Origin: an uncultured Duncaniella sp.
Lineage (GTDB): Bacteria; Bacteroidota; Bacteroidia; Bacteroidales; Muribaculaceae
Length of the DNA stretch: 37,201 bases
Assembly: GCA_910587515.1 (NCBI GenBank)
Contig: CAJULW010000007.1
Span: forward strand, 1 to 37,201
Reading direction: 5' to 3'
Part shown: in pieces, positions 15,334-23,527 of the stretch
Layout of the letters: each line of letters opens with the position of its first letter
How positions within the stretch are numbered: position 1 is the first letter of the stretch
The notes under the pieces: generated by a model
The model's input: only the letters and a program-made list of their open reading frames with translations
Database searches by the model: none
Told to the model about the DNA's origin: nothing
Program-made: the position numbers and the translations under genes

Positions 15334-16674
15334 ATGAATGTCAAATATAGTTTGTTAGGATTATTTCTTGCCTTGGCTAACGTCGCGGTGGCACAACAGC
15401 TGCGTTGCGACACGATTCATACGACCGTAAACTTCGAGCGTGGCTACTCTACTGTCGATCTTGATTATGCCGATAATCGCTCGGCTTTAAAAAGCCTTTC
15501 TGACAGCCTGCGTAGTTTCGCATCCGACCCCGCATTGTTCATTCAAAGCATACTTGTCCGTGGTGCGGCCTCTCCCGACGGCTTTACATCTAAGAACGCA
15601 GTGCTCTCCGAAAAGCGGGCGCGCAACATCGTGCGTCATTTGGTGAGGGCAACGTCGCTTCCTGATACAATCTTTTCCATCGAAGCCGCAGGCGTGGATT
15701 GGAGACAACTCGAACAGATGGTCGAGACATCGTCGATGCCATATAAGGAAGAGGTGCTTGAGATAATCCGCACTACGCCTCAATGGGTATTCAATGACGG
15801 CCGTATAGTAGACAGCCGCAAGCGTCGTTTGGGTATGCTGCACGGTGGTCGTCCATACAATTACATGTCACGTAACTTTTTCCCGACTTTACGCAATGCC
15901 GACTTCTGCACGGTAGTGTGTATGACACAGTTAAATATCCCCCCCTCAGATACTTATAGCCCGACGGGTAGTGCCGAGCCTGACGCAGTGCCGGAATCCT
16001 CCGCACCCAAGGCCGAAATGGTTGCCATGGAATCGGGGCCGGAAACCACTACGGTCGACACTGACGGGAACACCGGTGCTCTCCAGACTTCAACATCGTC
16101 GGTTCCTGTCGTGACGCAATCAAGAGGCGTGGCATTCCCTCTCGCGATCAAGACCAATATGCTCTACGATATCGCAGCCGTTCCGAATCTTGCGGTAGAG
16201 TTTGCTTTACTTGAAAATTACTCCGTATCGCTCGGAGGGATGTACGCATGGTGGAGCAATGAAGTCCGTCATCGTTATTGGCGTGTGCGTGGAGGCGAGT
16301 TTGAACTGCGTCGCTGGTGGAATCCCTCCTGTCCCGACGGGCAGCGTTGGCTCACCGGACATCACTTCGGTCTCTATGCGCAGCTTCTCGACTATGACTT
16401 CGAATTCGGTGGCCCTGGCCAACAGAGTGACGGTCTGAACTATGGTGTCGGACTCTCCTATGGCTACTCTCTTTCGCTTAATTCCCGTTTCAACATCGAT
16501 TTTGTTCTCGGTGTCGGCTGGCTTGGCGGAAAATATAAAAAATATCATCCTGCCGACGATTGTTATGTGTGGACTTCTACCAACAATCGCTTTTGGATAG
16601 GCCCGACAAAAGCCGAAATCTCACTCGTATATAAATTCGGTTCCGAATGCAAAAAGAAAGGAGGACGCAAATGA
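15334..16674 (+). CDS. OmpA-like DUF3575 protein, fimbrial operon
   Basis: This 446-residue protein has a cleavable signal peptide (about 1-20, ending AVA before QQ). An OmpA-like region follows at about 55-135, with LVRGAASPDGF and LSEKRARNIVRHL, suggesting contact with peptidoglycan. After a Pro/Ser/Thr-rich linker (about 205-265) comes a C-terminal DUF3575 domain (about 270-446) with alternating hydrophobic strands as in an outer-membrane beta-barrel. In Bacteroidales such genes commonly lead operons for FimB/Mfa2-like proteins and fimbrillins, as here, but their role in assembly is not established. A consensus promoter lies about 105 bases upstream. Its stop overlaps the next start (ATGA at 16671-16674), showing tight coupling. 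Confidence 0.85.
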   Translation: MNVKYSLLGLFLALANVAVAQQLRCDTIHTTVNFERGYSTVDLDYADNRSALKSLSDSLRSFASDPALFIQSILVRGAASPDGFTSKNAVLSEKRARNIVRHLVRATSLPDTIFSIEAAGVDWRQLEQMVETSSMPYKEEVLEIIRTTPQWVFNDGRIVDSRKRRLGMLHGGRPYNYMSRNFFPTLRNADFCTVVCMTQLNIPPSDTYSPTGSAEPDAVPESSAPKAEMVAMESGPETTTVDTDGNTGALQTSTSSVPVVTQSRGVAFPLAIKTNMLYDIAAVPNLAVEFALLENYSVSLGGMYAWWSNEVRHRYWRVRGGEFELRRWWNPSCPDGQRWLTGHHFGLYAQLLDYDFEFGGPGQQSDGLNYGVGLSYGYSLSLNSRFNIDFVLGVGWLGGKYKKYHPADDCYVWTSTNNRFWIGPTKAEISLVYKFGSECKKKGGRK

Positions 16675-17600
16675 TATTGCATTCTGTTCGCCTGTGCCTC
16701 TGCACCCTTGTTCTTGTTCTTTCGCTTCAGTCTTGTGAGCAAAAGGAACTGTGCTACGATCATTCTCACATGACGGATTTGCGCGTCGACTTCGACTGGA
16801 GTGCGGCTCCCGAAGCCAGGCCGCGTACGATGGTGTTACGCTTCTATAAACTTGACGGTTCGCACTATATAACCCGTGAATTCTCATCTACGACATCCGT
16901 GAATCTGCGCATCGCTCCAGGGGAATATAAGATACTCTTCCACAACGGTGAGCTTGAAAACATTGACGAGATCGGAGACAGCTATTCCGCTTATCGCCTG
17001 TCGACTAAATCGCGTGAAATACTCGACCCTATGGGGCGTGGCGGTGCCGCTCCTCCACGTCCTGACCATTCGCGTGGCGAGCCTGTCAAAAGTGCACCCG
17101 AGCAAGTATGGGCCGGCAACTACGAATATGTTCAGGTGCTTCCCTATACGGAAAATCAGTCTGTTGTTTTGACCCCGCGCGAGGTCACGTCACACTATAC
17201 CATAGAGCTTAGCAATGTTGAAAACATGAAAAACGATGTCGATCTCAGCGCAGCCCTCACCGGGCTTTCAGAAAGCTGGTCGCTCTCCGACGGCAAGCCG
17301 GCCGGTAACGCGGTGACCACCCCCATTGCGCTTGAAAAGATTGACAATCATACCCTCAGGGCCTCTTTCTATGCTTTCGGCCATTGCCATGACATTGAAA
17401 ACAAACATACATTCTCGGTCTATACCTCCAACAATGTATATTTTGACTTTGACGTGACTGACCGTATGCACGAAGCGAGCAATCCACATGAGATCAAGAT
17501 AGTCATTGACGGCCTCAAACTTCCGGAGCCGGACACAGGGATGTCGCCAGATATCGACCCTTGGGACAAAGTCGTGGATCTGGATATAAATATGCATTGA
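16671..17600 (+). CDS. DUF5119 lipoprotein, FimB/Mfa2-like anchor
   Basis: This 309-residue protein begins with a lipoprotein signal peptide whose lipobox LQSC places the lipidated Cys at residue 22. The mature start ELCYDHSH and the following VDFDWSAAP segment are typical of DUF5119, a family related to the FimB/Mfa2 fimbrial anchors. FimB and Mfa2 hold the fimbria in the outer membrane and limit its length; the same role is inferred here. An upstream ATG at 16647 is in frame, but the ATG at 16671 gives a cleaner signal peptide and overlaps the previous stop by 4 bases. The middle contains a Gly/Pro/Arg-rich loop (about 125-145). Confidence 0.78.
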   Translation: MILHSVRLCLCTLVLVLSLQSCEQKELCYDHSHMTDLRVDFDWSAAPEARPRTMVLRFYKLDGSHYITREFSSTTSVNLRIAPGEYKILFHNGELENIDEIGDSYSAYRLSTKSREILDPMGRGGAAPPRPDHSRGEPVKSAPEQVWAGNYEYVQVLPYTENQSVVLTPREVTSHYTIELSNVENMKNDVDLSAALTGLSESWSLSDGKPAGNAVTTPIALEKIDNHTLRASFYAFGHCHDIENKHTFSVYTSNNVYFDFDVTDRMHEASNPHEIKIVIDGLKLPEPDTGMSPDIDPWDKVVDLDINMH

Positions 17601-17643
17601 ATCTATTAAATATAAAATAATAAACAAATCATAGGCTAAAGAC

Positions 17644-18900
17644 ATGAATAACTCACGATTTAAACTGCTTTCAGTGGCGGGTGTCTCCTTGTTGATACTT
17701 GCCTCCTGCTCTAACGACGAGGTCTACGACTCGGCCGATAAGGGCAATGTCATCTCTTTCACTTCGCGTATGTCGCGTGCCACGGAGTCGACAACTGCAA
17801 TTCTTGAGAAACCCCTGAGTGAAGGTGGCGGTTTCAAGGTGTTTGCGGATGTAGCTGATTATAGTCAATTGTTAATCAATGGCGAGACCGCTGAATACAA
17901 TTCGACCTCACAACGTTTTGAGATCAATAAAGAGGTGTATTGGTCTAAAGACATGAATAAGATCTATTTTTGGGCATTCAGTCCGACTGATGTAACAGCG
18001 GCTATAAGTTCTGATGCGCAGTCTATCAATTTTAAACCTGAACAGTCTCTTGAAAAAGGTGGCATAGAACAAAAGGACCTCATCGTGGCATACGAGGAAA
18101 AGGAATATGGTCAAGTGCCTGACAATGCTGTACAGTTGAATTTCAAGCATGCGCTTTCAAGGATCTATGTTAATGCTATAAACGAGTCGAACGATACCAA
18201 GGTGCTCAAAATCAGAGGTGCTTGGATTGTAAATGTGAACGATAGAGGAATTCTTACGTTCGACAAAGATGCTGATACTTATCCTGACCACATGAAATGG
18301 GTTCATACCAATGCTTCCAAAGTTTCATACGGACTTCCTTTAAGTGACGTCCAAATGGACGGAGGTATAAATGCGACTCTTATTGGTGGCTCAGACAATT
18401 CAGATCTTATGCTTGTTCCGCAAACAATTACAGGCTGTGATTACAAAGGTAATGGCGGCTCGTATATACTTCTGCTTGCCCGTGTGGAGCTTCATCATGA
18501 AGGTGCGACACACCCGGGAGAAGGTACGGACAAAGATCTCATCGGTACCGATGGCGACCATCATATACACCAGCTTTTCCCTGCTGTGGGTGACAGTTAT
18601 AATGAGAATGCTTATGGCTATACAAGTGTTGCTATCACCGATATAGAGTGGAAGCCCGGCTATAAATATATCTACAATCTTAAATTCTTTGGATCCGACA
18701 GCGGTGCCGGTGTATATCCTCCTACCAATCACCCCGATATTACTGTGCCTGGTGTGGATATTATTGACAATACTGATGAAAAAAAGGTTGGTACACCTAT
18801 CATCGACAAACCTATTTCATTTACAGTCAAAGTCGGTGAGTGGAAAAACGGTGCTGATTCTTCGGATGAAGATGCGGATATAGACACCCCCATGAAGTAA
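17644..18900 (+). CDS. Fimbrillin family lipoprotein
   Basis: This 418-residue protein has a lipoprotein signal with lipobox LASC (Cys22) and then SNDEVYDSADKGNVISF, the usual start of Bacteroidales fimbrillins (FimA/Mfa1-like). Arg45 in RMSRATES is a plausible Arg-type processing point, as in type V pili where a protease removes the N-terminal strand so subunits can polymerise by strand exchange. Conserved landmarks are YWSKDMNKIYFWAFSP, the NFKHALSRIYV core strand, and LMLVPQTI. A plain reading is stalk or accessory subunit. Several lines of sequence between about 17900 and 18300 are near 40 percent GC, lower than the genes before it. It follows the anchor gene by 43 bases. Confidence 0.88.
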   Translation: MNNSRFKLLSVAGVSLLILASCSNDEVYDSADKGNVISFTSRMSRATESTTAILEKPLSEGGGFKVFADVADYSQLLINGETAEYNSTSQRFEINKEVYWSKDMNKIYFWAFSPTDVTAAISSDAQSINFKPEQSLEKGGIEQKDLIVAYEEKEYGQVPDNAVQLNFKHALSRIYVNAINESNDTKVLKIRGAWIVNVNDRGILTFDKDADTYPDHMKWVHTNASKVSYGLPLSDVQMDGGINATLIGGSDNSDLMLVPQTITGCDYKGNGGSYILLLARVELHHEGATHPGEGTDKDLIGTDGDHHIHQLFPAVGDSYNENAYGYTSVAITDIEWKPGYKYIYNLKFFGSDSGAGVYPPTNHPDITVPGVDIIDNTDEKKVGTPIIDKPISFTVKVGEWKNGADSSDEDADIDTPMK

Positions 18901-18919
18901 TATAGGTCTTTATTGAATC

Positions 18920-21900
18920 ATGAGATACAATCTTTTTTCGCAGCTTATACACGGTTATCTGTGCCGCGCGCTTTCAGTGTGCGCGGCACTAACCGTGCTT
19001 TCTGCCTGCAATGACGACACTTTCGACTCTTTCAACAAAAATTCCGGTGATTCAGTGGATTTCTCCGTGTCGCTTACCGAATCTTGGCATTCGGGCAACA
19101 GCCACTCTTCGGAACCGAAAGTCAACATCAGGGAAATTGATTCACCTGAGGTCGGAAAACCTTTGTATCTCGTGACGACTGTCACCTCCCTCCCCGATTC
19201 TGTTAAACCGGTAGACATATCGCCACGGCAAAGCCGAGGCACATCCATCTCGCCCGACGGAGACTTTCACCCCTCCTTTGGGCTTTCGGCCATCTGCTAC
19301 AACGGCTCGTGGCCCGACGGTGGTGGAGATTGGACCACAAACTTCTGTCACAATCTAAAAATGACCGCAACCGGCAACGAATGGCTTCCGGATGCGGACA
19401 AGGAACTCGGATGGACCGGTTCGGGACGCATACGTTTTTTCGCTTACGCTCCCCACAGCACCGATGAGCATGTCTCCATCACCCATCGTCCTTCTGACAA
19501 AGACCATACCGGTGTTCCCGAAATCGAATTTACCGTAAATTCAGTTGTCAAAAATCAGATCGACCTCTTGACTGCTGTCAGCGATTGCTCAGGAGCCGGC
19601 TCAGGCAGTGCCGACGGCAAAGTGACTCTCGCTTTCGGCCACGCGCTAACGGCTGTCACAGTCAAAGCCGGTAGTGCAATGCTTGCCGGAAAAATCAAAA
19701 GCGTGTCGCTTGAAAACGTTTATGGCAGCGGTGTCTGCTCCACTGATCTCGTGGAGTCTGTCCCTACGGTGACCTGGAAGCGAACGGGCAACGCAGCTAA
19801 AGACAAAGCTGTCACTTTCTCTATCGATCTGACAGCCGATTCTGCCGATGGCAAACCTCTCGATCCTGACAATGATAAATACGATGACAACCATTATGGC
19901 AAGCCGGGTGACTATATCGTCGATGGTGACTTGACACTATTCATGATACCGCAGACCCTCCCGACTGATGCCAAACTGCGCATAGTGTTCATCGACGAGC
20001 TTACTGACGAAGAACGCACTCTCACCGCTGACCTTTCGGGACAGACATGGGCTGCGGGACATCGCGTGGAGTATGCCGTATCGTCCACAGGCGTGAAAGC
20101 AACTCCGATAGTCAATATCAAACTGGCAACTGAAGCGACTATTCCCTATACAGGTGTGGTGGATGTTGAGTCCATGCAGGCCTATATGAAAGTGTCGCAG
20201 GTCGGCAAAGACGACGTTTTCCTCCCTTTGAAAGTGCGTCTGGCATCGAGTCTTGCTCCTGACGCCTCACTCGATTTTACCGTCTTAAGTAAGCCTTCCG
20301 ATGATGTCAAGGCGGAAAAGTCCGGCATTCTGCACATGCAGCCGCAAGATCCTTACAAAGAGATGCGCAAGTCTTTCGACGATCTCGGTTACTCTAAAAA
20401 ATACATCAAGGCTGCCGACGGAGGCCCTATGGACCTTTCAAAGTTCGACGGTATTAAAGAAGACGGACGCACCGAATCGTCCAACACCTACGTAATAAAC
20501 GCCCCCGGCCTCTACAAACTGCCGCTCGTCTATGGCAACTCACTCGGCAACGACGGTGCTTATCGTCCCGGAGTCACGAAAGATGAGTATGTATGGGACG
20601 TGATGGTAGACCATAAAAACAATCCTATAACCAATCAGTGGATTCCTGATCAGCATCCGGACATCGACTATATCCCCGAACTGCTGTGGCAGGATTCGCC
20701 CGGACTTATCCGTGAGCGCAGTCTCAAGTTAAGCGAAGACAAGCGATACCTGCAGTTCGAAATTCGCGAAGTCGATCTCAATCAGGGCAACGCCCACATA
20801 GCCATAAAGGATCCTTCCACGGGGGAAGCCCTGTGGAGTTGGCAGATATATGTGACACATTACGACTGGACCGGGTCCGCTGATGTCACTCTCACAAGCC
20901 GTGCATCAAACCTGTCTCACGACATTGCTCCCGCCAACGTGGGCTACTGCGACATGCACATTGGAGCGTCTGAGCGCAAGCAGAATCTCATCGTCTACGC
21001 CATAGGGGCCGACGGAAAAGAAACAGCCGTGAAAACCATCGAATTCATGCAGGAAGGCATCGCAGCCTCCTCGGCAGGTGACAATACATATTATCAGATG
21101 GGACGTAAAGATCCCGTGCCTGGTGGTATATATAGTTCCGCTACTAAAGATAATTATCTCATTGGCCGAGAGGATGCAGGAGAGGAATACAACATGATTT
21201 CAAAGCCCGTGTGGACTCCGGATGGTGAACCGGCGGTTTCAACAGGAGAAAGTATGGTTCAATATCACGAATCCATCAAACATCCTGATGTTTTTTATAT
21301 ATATCATAATCCTACCAACTCTAGTGGTACCGACGCTGATCATAGACGGCGTATGTGGAGTAATGATATGTCTTTAAATATATGGGATGGTGGCAGAATC
21401 GAAGTATCGTATACAAAAGAAATTTCAGACCGCAACGATGCTGTTGTGCGTAAAACCGTTTACGATCCGTCTCCCAGATCTTACAATATTAGCCATGTGG
21501 GGGGATTTCATGGTCTTATAGATGATAAGATATATGACGGTCTTCCTAATAAGGATAAAAATAGTCCATATAAAGCGTCCGCCATCGCTATGTGGAAGGA
21601 GGGAAAAGATCTGTTGGAAGAAAATTTTCCTAATGTTGACCGCATAGAAAATGATGGATTAACGGTTGGATGGGTATTCACCGTAAATGGTAAAACGGTC
21701 AATTTCTACTGTACCGGAGTCAGAGATATGGGGTGTTCGTTCGATCTTTCCCATCTTCCTCAAGGATGGGCAAACGAATCGTGGCCCGCTTTCCATTCAC
21801 TTACTTTTGTGTACAGTGCTTCCTTTTTCATACAGGGAAATACTGTTGATGGCGTAACTAAACATAGGATTCAGAGTGTCGCATTTGGTTTGGACGATAG

Positions 21901-21997
21901 ACATGTGATAGCAAAGGGAGTCGGCATGGATTTAGCACTCAGTTCCAACGGAGCTTACGGTATGGCCGTGCGTCCCGAACGCTCAAAAAATAATTAA
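18920..21997 (+). CDS. Large fimbrillin-like protein, possible tip adhesin
   Basis: This 1025-residue lipoprotein has lipobox LSAC (Cys30). The first 400 residues follow the fimbrillin plan, with IRFFAYAPHS, LAFGHALTAVTVKAG and LFMIPQTLP in the order seen in the smaller subunit. The middle (about 400-720) has beta-rich segments, and the C-terminal 300 residues contain YYQMGRKDPVPGG and KTVYDPSPRSYN, like the repeated domain of large Bacteroidales surface proteins that reads GRKDPFPG and YDPCPPG. Position last in the operon and great length suggest a tip subunit or adhesin; this is inference. Composition drops from about 50 percent to about 40 percent GC beyond roughly 21100, by hand count of several lines. 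Confidence 0.8.
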   Translation: MRYNLFSQLIHGYLCRALSVCAALTVLSACNDDTFDSFNKNSGDSVDFSVSLTESWHSGNSHSSEPKVNIREIDSPEVGKPLYLVTTVTSLPDSVKPVDISPRQSRGTSISPDGDFHPSFGLSAICYNGSWPDGGGDWTTNFCHNLKMTATGNEWLPDADKELGWTGSGRIRFFAYAPHSTDEHVSITHRPSDKDHTGVPEIEFTVNSVVKNQIDLLTAVSDCSGAGSGSADGKVTLAFGHALTAVTVKAGSAMLAGKIKSVSLENVYGSGVCSTDLVESVPTVTWKRTGNAAKDKAVTFSIDLTADSADGKPLDPDNDKYDDNHYGKPGDYIVDGDLTLFMIPQTLPTDAKLRIVFIDELTDEERTLTADLSGQTWAAGHRVEYAVSSTGVKATPIVNIKLATEATIPYTGVVDVESMQAYMKVSQVGKDDVFLPLKVRLASSLAPDASLDFTVLSKPSDDVKAEKSGILHMQPQDPYKEMRKSFDDLGYSKKYIKAADGGPMDLSKFDGIKEDGRTESSNTYVINAPGLYKLPLVYGNSLGNDGAYRPGVTKDEYVWDVMVDHKNNPITNQWIPDQHPDIDYIPELLWQDSPGLIRERSLKLSEDKRYLQFEIREVDLNQGNAHIAIKDPSTGEALWSWQIYVTHYDWTGSADVTLTSRASNLSHDIAPANVGYCDMHIGASERKQNLIVYAIGADGKETAVKTIEFMQEGIAASSAGDNTYYQMGRKDPVPGGIYSSATKDNYLIGREDAGEEYNMISKPVWTPDGEPAVSTGESMVQYHESIKHPDVFYIYHNPTNSSGTDADHRRRMWSNDMSLNIWDGGRIEVSYTKEISDRNDAVVRKTVYDPSPRSYNISHVGGFHGLIDDKIYDGLPNKDKNSPYKASAIAMWKEGKDLLEENFPNVDRIENDGLTVGWVFTVNGKTVNFYCTGVRDMGCSFDLSHLPQGWANESWPAFHSLTFVYSASFFIQGNTVDGVTKHRIQSVAFGLDDRHVIAKGVGMDLALSSNGAYGMAVRPERSKNN

Positions 21998-22060
21998 TAT
22001 CCTTTTCATTATTTTCCGTTTGTCGCAAACGTTTCTTCGTCATTCGGAAAAAATAGGTCT

Positions 22061-22129
22061 TGTTTTGTATTTTGAATCTTTGCTTTGAAATATCCATTCG
22101 ATTGAGATGTCAAATCGAAGTACAAAACA
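22061..22129. other. Structured intergenic element
   Basis: The 361-base gap between the fimbrial operon and the TPR gene has no credible gene. It holds a 9-base perfect inverted repeat, TGTTTTGTA at 22061-22069 and TACAAAACA at 22121-22129, enclosing a second hairpin TTCGATT/AATCGAA (22097-22103 and 22113-22119). No T run follows, so it does not look like a simple terminator. Confidence 0.4.
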
Positions 22130-22224
22130 TTGAGGATGGAACACCACATTCTCCTCTCTTCTTTTGGCTGTGGGATGTCAGAGCGGTGGGGCAGACAAAA
22201 TCGCTGTTGAAATACGCCTGAAAA

Positions 22225-22257
22225 TTTCATTTATTGGAGAATATGTATTAATTTTGC
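22225..22257 (+). promoter_or_regulatory. Promoter of TPR protein gene
   Basis: TAATTTTGC at 22249-22257 matches TAnnTTTGC. TTTC, one base from TTTG, is exactly 20 bases upstream at 22225-22228. The predicted leader is about 97 bases. Confidence 0.6.
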
Positions 22258-22358
22258 ATGTTGGAAATGATAACGGACTTAAAATCCGCATTTTAGCTGC
22301 GTGATTGATTTGACCGTGGCTTTCCGTAACTGAAATAAATCAACGAATCACATAGAAA

Positions 22359-23042
22359 ATGGCAAATAACAAGCCCAACGAAGAACCCCGCACCTCGATC
22401 GACGAGGTCAACGACACCCTCACCGGCATTGGAGAGAAAGTACAGAGCAATCCTAAAATCATCGTATGGTCATGCGTGGCTGTGGCTGTAATCGTAGCCG
22501 CAGTGCTTGTCTACGTTTATGCTGTCCGCCAGCCCGGACAGAACGCAGCCAACAACGCACTCGGACAGGCCGACATGGAGATGCTCATGGGCAACGACTC
22601 CGTGGCTCTTGCGAAATATCGTCAGGTTGCCGCTGACCACGGTTACGACGCAGGCAATCTCGCCAAACTCAACGCAGCTATTCTTCTTTACAAAGACGGT
22701 AAATACGAAGAAGCCCTCTCTTATCTTAAAGATTATTCCTCATCTGAGAGCATCATAGGAGCCTCCGCAAAATCTCTCGAAGGCGACTGCTATGTCAACC
22801 TCAAGAAATATCCCGAAGCGATATCTTGCTACGAGAAAGCCATAAGCATCTCCGACAACAACCCTCACTACACCCCCGCTTTCATGCTAAAAGAAGCCAC
22901 TGTGCTACGTGAGCAGAAAGACTACAAGGCCGAAGCCGCAGTCTACGAAAAAATCATCAAAGACTATCCCAACTACGGTTCTGAAATAGGTGTAGATCTC
23001 AAAAAATACCTCGAACGCGCACAAGACGCAGCTTCGAAGTAA
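22359..23042 (+). CDS. Membrane-anchored TPR protein
   Basis: This 227-residue protein has a short cytoplasmic N-terminus, one membrane segment at about 33-55, and then tetratricopeptide repeats. Repeats are visible around AKYRQVAADHGYDAGNLAKLNAA, the KDGKYEEALSYLKDY unit, and KKYPEAISCYEKAIS, ending in KDYPNYGSEI. The layout is like YfgM-type periplasmic TPR proteins, which act as chaperone-like scaffolds, but the role of the Bacteroidales version is not known. It stands alone between its own promoter and a strong terminator, flanked by accessory genes on both sides. Confidence 0.85.
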   Translation: MANNKPNEEPRTSIDEVNDTLTGIGEKVQSNPKIIVWSCVAVAVIVAAVLVYVYAVRQPGQNAANNALGQADMEMLMGNDSVALAKYRQVAADHGYDAGNLAKLNAAILLYKDGKYEEALSYLKDYSSSESIIGASAKSLEGDCYVNLKKYPEAISCYEKAISISDNNPHYTPAFMLKEATVLREQKDYKAEAAVYEKIIKDYPNYGSEIGVDLKKYLERAQDAASK

Positions 23043-23141
23043 CGGAGATACATTTTAAGCGGAGTCTGTAACACGAAGATAGGAGCGGTGTCCGTTTTAA
23101 AGGACATCTTGCCCAAATATAAAGCAAACCGCTGAAACCAT

Positions 23142-23188
23142 AAAAAGCGTAGACAAAGGACTGATAATATCCTTTGTCTACGCTTTTT
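23142..23188 (+). terminator. Strong terminator after TPR gene
   Basis: Bases 23142-23160 pair perfectly with 23170-23188 (19 base pairs) around a 9-base loop, and a T run follows. It is symmetrical in A and T tails and could work in both directions. Confidence 0.85.
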
Positions 23189-23250
23189 TATTTTGATATG
23201 ATAAAACAATCTCCGCTTAGCCATTAATATTTTTATTTACAATTTTGGCA

Positions 23251-23316
23251 TAGAAAAGACACTAAATTTTATTTTCAATATACGACTGCGTATTGCATTA
23301 ACGATTGTCTTTTCTA
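23251..23316. other. Long inverted repeat upstream of pectinase
   Basis: TAGAAAAGACA at 23251-23261 is matched by TGTCTTTTCTA at 23306-23316, an 11-base perfect inverted repeat. Inside it, ATACG and CGTAT form a small stem. There is no coding region here. It could be a structured RNA, a regulator target, or a remnant of a mobile end. Confidence 0.45.
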
Positions 23317-23409
23317 ATCTCTATGCTTGCTATACGAAGGTAGCATTGTTATTTGATTCACTGGGTCAGAAATTGCGGTAATAAATATATAAATGCGGTG
23401 GTGGGTTTG

Positions 23410-23434
23410 ATAAACATATTGTCAATATGTTTAT
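23410..23434. promoter_or_regulatory. Palindrome, candidate operator
   Basis: ATAAACATATT (23410-23420) and AATATGTTTAT (23424-23434) form a perfect 11-base inverted repeat with a 3-base centre. It lies about 30 bases upstream of the -33 element of the pectinase promoter, where an activator would bind. No T run follows, which speaks against a terminator. Confidence 0.55.
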
Positions 23435-23463
23435 GAGACATTAAGCATGTGTGCTAAAAATTT

Positions 23464-23494
23464 TTTGTCTGTGGTAAAAATTTATTAACTTTGC
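23464..23494 (+). promoter_or_regulatory. Promoter of pectinase gene
   Basis: TAACTTTGC at 23486-23494 is a full -7 match. TTTG at 23464-23467 lies 18 bases upstream, slightly closer than usual. The leader to the ATG at 23528 is about 30 bases. Confidence 0.65.
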
Positions 23495-23527
23495 GTCAGT
23501 AACTAATGTACCTAAAATCAGCAATCT

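Noticed and set aside
22009..22230. 73-residue minus-strand frame after the fimbrial operon
   Set aside because: It spans the nested hairpins and has no family match or promoter.
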